Assembly (NCBI RefSeq): GCF_016428855.1
Contig: NZ_JAELTN010000011.1
Coordinates: 1-64,000 of the forward strand
Length of the DNA stretch: 64,000 bases
Source of the DNA: Pedobacter sp. ASV28
Lineage (GTDB): Bacteria > Bacteroidota > Bacteroidia > Sphingobacteriales > Sphingobacteriaceae
Reading direction: 5' to 3'
The notes under the pieces were generated by a model. It ran no database searches. It saw nothing but the letters and a program-made list of their open reading frames with translations, and was not told the DNA's origin. This document shows positions 51,795 through 60,904 of the stretch, piece by piece (position 1 is the stretch's first letter; every line of letters begins with the position of its first letter). The position numbers were made by a program, and so were the translations under genes.

Positions 51795-54700
51795 TTACAA
51801 GGAAATCAATTTATCCCAAGCTACTACTTTTCCAGCTGTGACATCACGAATTTCCAAGATATAAGTGCCCATCAAATTTGTTATGCTGATTTTGTGTCCA
51901 TTAGTCAGCTCTATACCCAACACTTTTTTGATGGCCACTGATTGTCCCCATAAATTGAGCAACCTAATTTCATAATAACTTTCTGGGGTTGCACTTTCCA
52001 TTTTTACCTTAAAAGATCCCTTGGCAGGATTAGGATAGATATGAAGAGGGCTCAACTGGTCTTGTAAATCAAATTTAATTACATATAGCCCATAGCTAAA
52101 AGAGCAGTCGTCATTATCAATTTGATTTAAGCGATAATAATTATTTCCCATCAGTGGGTTTTTATCTAGTAAAAGATAATTCCCAGCTCCCTTAGCAGCC
52201 ACACTTCCCAGCTTAACAAAAAGCCTATCTTCTCCTGCCCGCTCCACTTCAAACCTGTTGTTGTTAATTTCTGTTGCCGTTGACCACCTTAAGGCTACTC
52301 CACTGTTGATCTTTTTGGCAGAAAATTCTATAAGTTTTACAGGTAATGAAGTCATGTCGAAAATATAAGGATCAGAAGTAACCACGCAACTGCCAGTTAA
52401 GGTAACTTTAACCGTGTAAGTTCCACTTTGGGTTAAAACCTGTGTAGCATTTTCGGCTCCATTAATTGGATTACCATTTAAATACCATTGGTTTCCGCTG
52501 GTAAAGTTCGAACTTAACACTTCCGCATTTCTTGTAATCTCGGGTTTACTTAGCGGAACCTGTAGCCTAGTTGCTCCCACACAGCCAAATGCCTTCACTT
52601 TCATTCCATAGAAAAAGTAATAAAAAGATTTGGGGCTAGACGTACTTCCACTCTGTCCGGTTATGGCAAAAATATCTGCTGCGGTTTTATAGGGATAAGG
52701 TATATTACCACCTCCACCACTTGACCTGAACAAAGTAGCACCGCCTTCATAAGTAGCAGACAGGGTATAGTCGCCGGCCGAAGGAATAATAAGGTTTAAC
52801 GTATATATTCGTCCCTGATCATTTGTATCATTGTCTGTTCCATCTGATGATCTTGTTCTAGTCACACTAATACTGCTACTAGACACCACCATACCTGCGC
52901 TATTCTTCACATAGAAAGTCACCATTCCCGATGTACCAACATACAATCTGGCACTTTCTATCACCATAGGAGCCAATGCGGTGACATACACATTATACGG
53001 ATGTTGGCCATAAGCGCCAGCACCACTCCCCATATCACTATGGTATTTCGTAGCAGGACCTATAGTTGCTGTAAAATCATTCAATCCAGCATAATATGAT
53101 TGGTTTGTTGTAGGTGCGACTGTTGTGGTTGTCGTAGCTCCAAATGCAATTGGTGCCGTATCTGTAGGGGTTTTATACCAGAATATCGTTCCATTTCCAC
53201 CCGACGACAATGTATAGGTGCTAGATGAAGTACAATAATAGGCAGAACTTGTATTCGACAACAGCGGTGCCGAGGCTATCTGCACCTGGTTGCTGATCTC
53301 ATCATCAGTAGAATCAAGATCGCCAATAAGATTGATTTTCGCTACTATAGTATAGGTTTTACCTGCCTCGGCGTTAAAAGAACCCGGCAAAATAACCGTT
53401 CCTTCAGCAGCAGGGCTCAGGCTTCCATTGTAAGTGCCCATTAAAGTGGTGACCACATTTTCCCCCTCCTTAACCGTAACGGTTATGGGTAAGTTGGCCA
53501 TGCTTTGCGCACCCCTATTTTTAACTTTTACCGTAACTGTTTGAGCTGCATTTGCACATGCGCCTACCAAAGGATCTAATATAGCTAGCATTTGTGCATT
53601 AAGGCTTGCTGGTAAAATTTTCACCCTGTAATCTTGGGTTTCGCCTTTTGGATAAGTTCCGCAAGCTGTTACATCGTTAGGTAGAGTAGTTTCTACCAAT
53701 ACGACCCTCAACAAAGAAAAATGATCGGCAATAGCTGTAGCAGGAACGGTTATCGATGTTGAGTATGTATCCGCTCCATTTATTATACCGCTAGTGGCCA
53801 CAGTTTCATCTGCATCATCAAAATCGCCATCACCATTCCAATCTATAAATACCTTTGCTATTTTATTATAATTAGCCCCACATGTACCCATAGAGAGGTT
53901 TAAGTTATAGCGCTTACCCTTTTCCAATTCTATGGTCTGGGCTGTATAATCGGCATAAGCAGTACAAGTTGTAGCAGGGGTATGGTTAATATTAGCCAAG
54001 CTAAAATTGATGATTTTAGAGTCTGCATTGGAGCTTGGGGCAGATGTACAATAGACCGCACCTCCAATACCTGTCATAATTAACGAGAAAGCCTGTGCAC
54101 CACTTTGCAGTGAGTTTTTATGGCTAACCGTAAAGGTATATGTTTTGCCCGGAACGGCATCCGCAATATAGACCTGTTCCACATTATCCCTAAAGTTATC
54201 GCCCGTTGTGGCTGCCATGGCTGGATTTGCCGGATCCAATACCCATGGATAAAAAGTAGTCGTTCCATCACTCATTCTAGTATCAAGATCATTTACCAAC
54301 CTTAGTGTGGTATTATTCAAGGCATTGGTCGTTGACACTGGTGTAATGGCAGGATCCGTCCAGCAAATGGTGGCTACCAAAGGTCCATTTCCAGATGCCA
54401 CTATTGTGATCGTCTGTGTTTCTCCCTGGTTCAAGGTACGTTCTGAGATCATACTCGTAGTTCCATCATCCAATATGGCTTTTGCTGCCCTTTCGGCATT
54501 TAGCAAACCCCAACCAAACCTATAATCGGGACCAGGTGAAGAACCTGCTTCACTTGTGGTAGCCAAAGCCAATCCTTTTAAGGTTGCAGCACGCATAAAG
54601 GTTCCTTTACGCTGTTTATAAAGTTCCTGAAGAAGTATCAAGGTTCCTGTTGCGTTTGGAGCAGACATAGAGGTACCCGAAGAAGTGGCATAGTTTGCAT

Positions 54701-55838
54701 TACCTGTATTTGTGGTAGAGACAAGATTGACCCCATCGGCCACGAGATCTGGTTTTATCCGGCCATCGTCTGTTGGCCCCCAAGCACTAAACGTTGACAT
54801 TACAATATCGCTTGGTGTAGAAGCACCATATCGTAACCCATTTACGGCGCCAACGGTAAGAATATTTTTGGCGGTACCATAATTACCGATAATCCCATAA
54901 CCATCATTACTGCTAATTCCCGTTGGCCTCGTACCGGCATTTACCATCGTACCACTGGCATTGTACCTATAATAGGTAGATCCTACTGCAGGCCCATTAT
55001 CATTTCGGTAATTCCCCGCAGACTTTAATGGTAGGTAATAAGGTGCATTGTAACAAATATTATCCCAGGCCTGGGTTTTACTGTCATAGTAGCCAAACTT
55101 ATAATCCTCATTTTCTCCCCATCTACCCCGAAATTCCCATCGGTTTCCCTGATCGCTATTTTGTGTCCATCCGGCAACTACGCCATAAGAATGGTTAGAT
55201 AATAATAAATCGGGGGCATAAGTAGACATTTCGGCATTATCACCATCAAAATCAAATGATAATAAATTAGGCAAGCCATAGGCCATTCCTTTAGCCAAAC
55301 TGTATATTCCTGCTGCGGCAATTGTTCCGGCAACATGCGTTCCATGTGAAGAGGTAGCGGAACCATCCTTTACTACGATCCTAGACGTTGCAAATTCCTG
55401 ATGTGTAGCTAAAACTGAACCGCCATCCCATATGGCTATTTTATTATGAGGTATCGTACTGCCACTTAAATTAAGGCCCAATCCTCCTCCTGTATATAAT
55501 TTATTGGCACGTGTTGTTCCTGCTGCGGTTTCATTCTCGGTTGCCTCATAGATAGGTAAACCAAAATCATCGACACCCACCAAATTCACTATCCTACCTT
55601 GCTGGGTAATTTGAAATGTTGGCCAACCTTTTTTTTTGGCCATTTTCCAAGCCCTATCTTTTTCTTTTTTCATAAATCCTGCCAAGTCTTTCCCATTTTT
55701 CTTTAAAAATGTAGCATTAGTTTTAGCGGATATATTCTCTTGAGCTAAAGAACTATGAAATGATGCCATGCCTAATAGTGCTAGCAAGAAAGTAACTCGG
55801 CCTACAAATTGACCTTTTGTAAAAAATGTGATCGGCAT
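51795..55838 (-). CDS. T9SS-secreted subtilase (S8 serine peptidase)
   Basis: 1347 aa from the Met at 55838. The longer frame would start inside the terminator at 55862-55891. A signal peptide ends near SLAQ. The peptidase domain has the Asp in IAIWDGG (about residue 138), the His in SSHGTHVAGT (about 165) and the Ser in SSGTSMSAPNATG (about 391), so the triad is complete. A C-terminal prodomain-like beta-sandwich, a GEVED domain (IDWNGDGDFDDADE to GETQDYRV), a CARDB-like domain and an Ig-like domain follow. A T9SS type A sorting domain (IYPNPAKGSFKVKM) ends it. It is likely a secreted or surface-bound endopeptidase. It has its own transcript, judging by the terminator upstream. Confidence 0.9.
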   Translation of the reverse strand: MPITFFTKGQFVGRVTFLLALLGMASFHSSLAQENISAKTNATFLKKNGKDLAGFMKKEKDRAWKMAKKKGWPTFQITQQGRIVNLVGVDDFGLPIYEATENETAAGTTRANKLYTGGGLGLNLSGSTIPHNKIAIWDGGSVLATHQEFATSRIVVKDGSATSSHGTHVAGTIAAAGIYSLAKGMAYGLPNLLSFDFDGDNAEMSTYAPDLLLSNHSYGVVAGWTQNSDQGNRWEFRGRWGENEDYKFGYYDSKTQAWDNICYNAPYYLPLKSAGNYRNDNGPAVGSTYYRYNASGTMVNAGTRPTGISSNDGYGIIGNYGTAKNILTVGAVNGLRYGASTPSDIVMSTFSAWGPTDDGRIKPDLVADGVNLVSTTNTGNANYATSSGTSMSAPNATGTLILLQELYKQRKGTFMRAATLKGLALATTSEAGSSPGPDYRFGWGLLNAERAAKAILDDGTTSMISERTLNQGETQTITIVASGNGPLVATICWTDPAITPVSTTNALNNTTLRLVNDLDTRMSDGTTTFYPWVLDPANPAMAATTGDNFRDNVEQVYIADAVPGKTYTFTVSHKNSLQSGAQAFSLIMTGIGGAVYCTSAPSSNADSKIINFSLANINHTPATTCTAYADYTAQTIELEKGKRYNLNLSMGTCGANYNKIAKVFIDWNGDGDFDDADETVATSGIINGADTYSTSITVPATAIADHFSLLRVVLVETTLPNDVTACGTYPKGETQDYRVKILPASLNAQMLAILDPLVGACANAAQTVTVKVKNRGAQSMANLPITVTVKEGENVVTTLMGTYNGSLSPAAEGTVILPGSFNAEAGKTYTIVAKINLIGDLDSTDDEISNQVQIASAPLLSNTSSAYYCTSSSTYTLSSGGNGTIFWYKTPTDTAPIAFGATTTTTVAPTTNQSYYAGLNDFTATIGPATKYHSDMGSGAGAYGQHPYNVYVTALAPMVIESARLYVGTSGMVTFYVKNSAGMVVSSSSISVTRTRSSDGTDNDTNDQGRIYTLNLIIPSAGDYTLSATYEGGATLFRSSGGGGNIPYPYKTAADIFAITGQSGSTSSPKSFYYFFYGMKVKAFGCVGATRLQVPLSKPEITRNAEVLSSNFTSGNQWYLNGNPINGAENATQVLTQSGTYTVKVTLTGSCVVTSDPYIFDMTSLPVKLIEFSAKKINSGVALRWSTATEINNNRFEVERAGEDRLFVKLGSVAAKGAGNYLLLDKNPLMGNNYYRLNQIDNDDCSFSYGLYVIKFDLQDQLSPLHIYPNPAKGSFKVKMESATPESYYEIRLLNLWGQSVAIKKVLGIELTNGHKISITNLMGTYILEIRDVTAGKVVAWDKLISL

Positions 55839-55861
55839 GTGAATGGTTTTAGCAATAATAA

Positions 55862-55891
55862 AAACCGCCATATCTAACGATATGACGGTTT
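55862..55891 (-). terminator. Intrinsic terminator after the 690-aa T9SS protein gene
   Basis: A 12-bp stem (55862-55873 with 55880-55891, six-base loop) is followed on the minus strand by TTTTTATT. The single mismatch in the DNA becomes a G-U pair in minus-strand RNA, which supports this direction. It ends the 690-aa gene and lies just before the subtilase start. Confidence 0.75.
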
Positions 55892-55906
55892 AGGTGTTTG
55901 TTTGGT

Positions 55907-57979
55907 CTATTGTTTAATAAGCTTAGATTGGATAATTTCCCTACCATTTATAATCTGCAGCAAGTAAGTGCCTGCAGGCAGTCCATTAGTTACCATAATA
56001 GCGCTACTTTCTGATCCACTATTGGCAAAACTACCTTTTTGTATCAATTTACCTGACACATCGGTTAACTTATAGGCATAAGCGCCTTTGGTATAACCCG
56101 AAAGACCAATATTAATTGTACTACCTACAATTGGATTTGGATAAACCAAAGCTTCTTTTGCATTTAATGACATTATCTTAATCACTCTTAATTCATTGAA
56201 AGGGCTCAATGTCCCATCATTGTCTACCCCTTTTAAACGATAATAGTTTATTCCTAATGTTGGCTTGTCATCTATAGTGTTATAAATTGCAGCACCATTT
56301 GCTGTAACTTGAGCTGCTTTTACAAAATCGATACCATTTGAGGAGCGTTCAATTTCATAATGGTTTACATTTTTTTCTGTACCAACTGTCCAGTGAAGCG
56401 CTACCTTACCATTATTCAGTTTTGCCGTAAAAGTACTGATGTTTACAGGGAGTGTGGCTAATGTAGTAATTGCCTCTATTGTGGGTTTACTTGATGAAGC
56501 GGCCAGACCTGTTGGTGGCGTAATGGTAACACCGGAAAAGTATGTGCCCGCCATAGCAGGCGTTTCTAATTCATTTTGGCGGCCCATAAAATAAACGGCA
56601 AGTTTGGCCTTTGGAGTAGTGTTACTCGCGGGATCATCGGGAGGAACTGATACCAGTTGTATACTGACGTAAAAATCGGTACTACCACCTATATTAGGTA
56701 CAGGTACATTTTTTTCGTTAAAATAAAGGGTAACTAATTTACCCTGGTCGCCCGCTATGGCCGTATAAACCTCTGATTCGCCCATTAATTCCCAATTTGC
56801 GTTATACCAATTTGCCTTTAATTGGTGACCTACTACGGTTGCATTGGTGGATAGGAGAAACCGTGCTGCCCTAGGGTACACCGTTCCATTGGCCGTATAT
56901 TTAACTGCATATTTATAGTTTTGACTGCTTGAGCCTCCATTACTGCTAATGACTGTACCTAAATTATATGAAAATAGTCCAAGTATAACCTCTTGCGTTA
57001 CATTTTCCGTATTGTTGGAGTTATCATCATCGGTACCATTAATCGTTACCGTAATGGTATTATGGCCTTGGTTAACAGGTATAAATTCATCAAAGTTAAT
57101 ATTATATCCAGCGCCACTTTCTATTGGGGTCTCAACAGGTAATGAGATTGTTTTGGTGTTTATAAAGCTATTTGCACCACTAATGGTTAGCGTAACGTTA
57201 AGGTTGTATATGGGATTTATGCCCTCATTCGTTATTCTAGCCGATATATTTTGTTTTCCTTCATTTACGGGAGCAGTACTCATGGCATAGATATTAGACA
57301 CCTTTGCATCATTATTTAGCAATTCATAAGCAAACCGTGTAGCTGGACGAAAATTATTAGAAGAAATATTATCTGATGGCGTAGTACCACTGGTAGAAAA
57401 AGCTGAATACAAACCATCAACGGCACCTGTATTGGTTGTAGAACTATTACAATAAGCCGTCTTGGATGACCCTAAGGTGCCTTCTAGGTTAAGCCATTCA
57501 AAAGCAACATACATGGCTCCACCAGTATAAGTAAAAGTATTTCCATTCTCAAAGACAAAATTTGCCGTAGCTGCGGTAGGTATAGTGGCTGCAGCATCGC
57601 TTACCTTTGTCATCGTGCTGATGGCTGTTGCCCATGAAGTACCTTTACTATAGGAAACATCGGCCGTATTCTGTAGGTAAATTTTAAGAGTACCAACTGC
57701 CGCAGTTGTGCTCGCTGCATTATAATTAAAGCCAATGGCCTTTAACACTTTTCCCGCATCAATACCTCCAGCTGATAATTCGCCAGCGGCCACCAGGTAA
57801 ACGGTACGGGTATACCTATGAGAGGCCTGCGGTGCCCTACCATTAGCCGAAGTAGAAGTTCCTGTTACCGAATTTTTCCAAACAAGTGATTGTGCATTGG
57901 CAATACAGAATGCAAATAATAGGCCAAAGGTTAGCAGCCCTTTCTTGAAAAAATGTTTAAAGTAAAAGTTTTTGTACAT
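55907..57979 (-). CDS. T9SS-secreted protein with CARDB-like domain
   Basis: 690 aa with a signal peptide ending near IANAQ. The N-terminal part (about 35-220) is beta-rich and resembles the jelly-roll domains that precede CARDB or MAM-like modules. A CARDB-like domain follows (about 225-330: VSNIYAMSTAPVNEGKQNISARITNEGI). After it come another beta-rich region and the linker (LPVNISTFTAKLNN). The T9SS type A sorting domain (VYPNPIVGSTINIGL to the end) finishes it. No catalytic site is seen; adhesion or substrate binding is likely. It is followed by an intrinsic terminator. Confidence 0.85.
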   Translation of the reverse strand: MYKNFYFKHFFKKGLLTFGLLFAFCIANAQSLVWKNSVTGTSTSANGRAPQASHRYTRTVYLVAAGELSAGGIDAGKVLKAIGFNYNAASTTAAVGTLKIYLQNTADVSYSKGTSWATAISTMTKVSDAAATIPTAATANFVFENGNTFTYTGGAMYVAFEWLNLEGTLGSSKTAYCNSSTTNTGAVDGLYSAFSTSGTTPSDNISSNNFRPATRFAYELLNNDAKVSNIYAMSTAPVNEGKQNISARITNEGINPIYNLNVTLTISGANSFINTKTISLPVETPIESGAGYNINFDEFIPVNQGHNTITVTINGTDDDNSNNTENVTQEVILGLFSYNLGTVISSNGGSSSQNYKYAVKYTANGTVYPRAARFLLSTNATVVGHQLKANWYNANWELMGESEVYTAIAGDQGKLVTLYFNEKNVPVPNIGGSTDFYVSIQLVSVPPDDPASNTTPKAKLAVYFMGRQNELETPAMAGTYFSGVTITPPTGLAASSSKPTIEAITTLATLPVNISTFTAKLNNGKVALHWTVGTEKNVNHYEIERSSNGIDFVKAAQVTANGAAIYNTIDDKPTLGINYYRLKGVDNDGTLSPFNELRVIKIMSLNAKEALVYPNPIVGSTINIGLSGYTKGAYAYKLTDVSGKLIQKGSFANSGSESSAIMVTNGLPAGTYLLQIINGREIIQSKLIKQ

Positions 57980-58168
57980 AACGTTTAAGTTTTAGTGAAT
58001 TGATTAGGTTGGTTTCTTGTTGATATATTGATCTTAAATCTGGCTCAACATTTCTATTGAATTAGATATCAATAGGCACAACCATCTGGAACGACCACAT
58101 TGCCGAGAATTATTTTCCCAGTAGGTAATCGCCATTAGTCAAATGTATATTTAGCCTTTATTTAAGGG

Positions 58169-58203
58169 TATCCATACCCAAGAAATGTTCCTGGGTATGG
58201 ATA
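58169..58203 (-). terminator. Hairpin after the SusCD-metallopeptidase-DUF4302 operon
   Basis: TATCCATACCCA (58169-58180) and TGGGTATGGATA (58192-58203) form a perfect 12-bp stem with an 11-base loop, 26 bases after the DUF4302 stop. No T run follows, so it may stabilise the mRNA end or be a terminator of weaker type. Confidence 0.5.
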
Positions 58204-58228
58204 TATGTGCCTAAAGCTCTATGAATAT

Positions 58229-59560
58229 TTATTGCCCCAATACGCCATAAAAGAAAGTATTTGGATTACTCACCCCCAAAAAGGCTCCCACTGTAGAACC
58301 TGAAGGTGCTCCTGCAGAGATATAAGCTATTTTAAAGCTGTTAGCAACAAAGTAATCTGTTAAAGGCTTCAAATAAGTCTTAAACGAATTTGCATTAGAA
58401 TTACCCAATCCTGCTCCCAATGCCTGTGCCGGATCTAAAACAAAGGTGGCTACTCCTGTTGTACTATTCAATGTCATGTTGAAGACATAGTTAGCCGTAT
58501 AGGTTGAAGTAGGGCTAGCGGGATTACGACATCTGGCCGCCAAGGTAATCTGATTATTTGTACCGAATAATACGGTAATGTATTCGATATAGCGACTTCC
58601 ATAGCCATTCATATTCGCATTTGCAGCATTGTACTTACTTAGGAAATCAGTGGAAAGATCAGGTAAATCGGCGATGTTTATTTTCAATGATGCCCATCTT
58701 GTATTTAAAACGGTATGTAATGCTGGATCGGTATCCAATACAAGTGGCGCTGGGGAGATCTCTATCTTAATTCGTTCAGTTCCTTTTAACGCATAGAAAT
58801 ATTTTTCTGTTTTATCCCAGTATACCTTGTCAAAGGTATAACTTCCATATTTAATAGGCGTACCCAATTCCAGCACATCCAGACCATAATAGAATACGGA
58901 ACTTACTTTTCCAGAAATGGAGAACACCTTGGTACCTGCACTTAACGATACTGGCACTTGTTTGCCATCCAAGATCATATACAATATTTTATTGGTAATA
59001 TAAGGTGTTGATTCGCTAATAAATGTGCTTATCGCTCCAGATAAAATATTCTGTTCTTCTGCTGCTGTCAGCTTTACCATTTTAAATGCATTTTTATTGA
59101 ATATTCCCTCAAACACAAGACTGTCTGCAGTGGAACGCACAAATGCGAATTCAAAATCGGATGCCAATGCTACTCCATTTGTTCCGCCACTGATATCCCC
59201 ATTAGGATCTGAGGGCAAGTGGATATAACTATAGGTATCAAAAATCAATGTTGGCCGTTGCAATGCTTTTAAACGGTAGGTGGCATCCATTGGTACTCTG
59301 GCCGTCGTGGTATTAAAATCGGAAAGCATGGTTACCGAACCATCGGCCTTAAATTTAAAATAATAGAAAAATCCTTTTCCTCCTTTCGGATAAATCATGG
59401 CTTTCCAGCCATTTGGTGCGTTGAGCAGCTTAGCCTGATCTGCGCTCAATTCCGCTGCCAATCGGGTATCCGGATCATCAAAAATTGGATCGGTATCTTT
59501 TTTACAGCCCGCTATAAATCCTATTATAGCTAGCATCATGTACAATAAAATCTTTTTCAT
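58229..59560 (-). CDS. DUF4302 family surface lipoprotein
   Basis: 443 aa. The lipoprotein signal is MKKILLYMMLAIIGFIAGC. DUF4302 features follow: ELSADQAKLLNAPNGWKAMIYPKGGKGF, FKADGSVTMLSDF and TYRLKALQRPTLIFDTYSYIHLPSDP. The last 150 residues (from about 300) resemble the C-terminal domain of the neighbouring metallopeptidase: both have an AxYNAAN/AYDAAK helix, NGYG, a YTAN(Y/F) strand and an ending FYGxxG. It is the last gene of the SusC/SusD operon and is probably a surface binding protein for the same substrate. Confidence 0.87.
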   Translation of the reverse strand: MKKILLYMMLAIIGFIAGCKKDTDPIFDDPDTRLAAELSADQAKLLNAPNGWKAMIYPKGGKGFFYYFKFKADGSVTMLSDFNTTTARVPMDATYRLKALQRPTLIFDTYSYIHLPSDPNGDISGGTNGVALASDFEFAFVRSTADSLVFEGIFNKNAFKMVKLTAAEEQNILSGAISTFISESTPYITNKILYMILDGKQVPVSLSAGTKVFSISGKVSSVFYYGLDVLELGTPIKYGSYTFDKVYWDKTEKYFYALKGTERIKIEISPAPLVLDTDPALHTVLNTRWASLKINIADLPDLSTDFLSKYNAANANMNGYGSRYIEYITVLFGTNNQITLAARCRNPASPTSTYTANYVFNMTLNSTTGVATFVLDPAQALGAGLGNSNANSFKTYLKPLTDYFVANSFKIAYISAGAPSGSTVGAFLGVSNPNTFFYGVLGQ

Positions 59561-59572
59561 AACCTGTTTTGT

Positions 59573-60886
59573 TTAATTGCCCATTGTTCCATAAAAATAT
59601 GAGCCACTATTGTTGGTTTTTGCTAAGCCTACATAAATGCTCTTGTAATCTGCACTATAGAAAAATTTATAGGTAAATTGACTCTGTGTTAAATAGTTAG
59701 TTAAAGGCGTCACATAACTTGCAATGGCAGCAGCAAAGGCGTCTGTACTTGCCAATGTCAATGTAATATTGCCTGCAGTATTTGTAGCCACATTATAAGT
59801 GAAATTAGCCGTATAGTTGGTGCCAGAAAAACTATAATTAACCCTTAAAATTGCCTGTCCAGCCGTAGTATAAACTAATGAAAAGTTATTGATCGCCCTA
59901 CCTCCATAACCATTAAGGGCAATTTTTGCGGCATCGTAAGCGGCCATAAAGTCGGCCGACATCCCTGGAGTTGCATCGGGTGTTACGGCTACCTGTGTAT
60001 AAGTTTTTCCAACCCCTAGGTAGGTAGTGGGTTTATCTGGTGATTTTGCATTCAGTCCAGCCTGCACACGGTTTTGCAATGTATAGATATTTATGCCCCA
60101 AACACTGCTCATATAGGCTGCTACAATAGCTTCCTTAGCCCTTATTGCTGCAACTGAAGTCGCATTGGTATTACTGGCCAATAGCGCCTCGTAGGCAAGC
60201 TTGCCCTCGGTCAGCATAATGGCTATCATTTCAACAAAATCTTCATTAGGTGAGGCTTGAGCATATTGGGTAATAAAGCCTTTATTTGCATAATCCGAGC
60301 CCGAAGTACTGCTCCAATCTGCCGTATAACCTGACGGAGTTATGGTTGAAAATTCTACGGGATACATGATGTTTTGGTGCAAAATATGTCCAAACTCATG
60401 GTGTATGGTTTTTAAGATCCTTTTGGATACTGCACGATCTTCTGTAGTAAAGTTATTGACATTATACAGCGTAACCCTTGTTCCCCCTTCGGCTTCGCCA
60501 AGCGTATAACTTCCATTACTATTATAAGCTACACTACCTACCAATATATAATTTTTAGGTGCATATATCTTAATGAAATTCTGGCTTACTTCTCCAGTAT
60601 AGGCATCTATCCATGCGCTTTTAACCAATTCCATTAAAGGCTGTACTTTTTCTAAATTTGGTGGGACTAACGTTTTGCTATTATCATATTCCGTTCCATC
60701 CCATCGGTATTTAACGCTAAGGTTATAGGGTTTAGTAAAATTATTGTACAGCCAAACATCTAATGCAGTTTGTGTCCAAGTATCACCTCCCAACCCCACA
60801 ATCTCCCTATCTAATTTTTCTGTCTTTTTGCAGCTGGCCAATAACATAAGGGTCGTTGCAAACAATATGATGTTTATTTTCTTCAT
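59573..60886 (-). CDS. Putative zinc-binding metallopeptidase lipoprotein
   Basis: 437 aa with a lipoprotein signal (MKKINIILFATTLMLLASC). The zinc motif is HHEFGHILHQ (HExxH), with EDFVEMIAIMLTEG as the likely third-ligand region. This matches the Bacteroidota family annotated as putative zinc-binding metallopeptidase (Peptidase_Mx1-like). The C-terminal 150 residues match those of the DUF4302 protein next door. It probably cleaves peptides or glycopeptides at the cell surface for uptake by the SusC/SusD pair encoded just upstream; the gaps are 18 and 12 bases. Confidence 0.88.
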   Translation of the reverse strand: MKKINIILFATTLMLLASCKKTEKLDREIVGLGGDTWTQTALDVWLYNNFTKPYNLSVKYRWDGTEYDNSKTLVPPNLEKVQPLMELVKSAWIDAYTGEVSQNFIKIYAPKNYILVGSVAYNSNGSYTLGEAEGGTRVTLYNVNNFTTEDRAVSKRILKTIHHEFGHILHQNIMYPVEFSTITPSGYTADWSSTSGSDYANKGFITQYAQASPNEDFVEMIAIMLTEGKLAYEALLASNTNATSVAAIRAKEAIVAAYMSSVWGINIYTLQNRVQAGLNAKSPDKPTTYLGVGKTYTQVAVTPDATPGMSADFMAAYDAAKIALNGYGGRAINNFSLVYTTAGQAILRVNYSFSGTNYTANFTYNVATNTAGNITLTLASTDAFAAAIASYVTPLTNYLTQSQFTYKFFYSADYKSIYVGLAKTNNSGSYFYGTMGN

Positions 60887-60904
60887 AATTTAAACTGGTT
60901 AATT

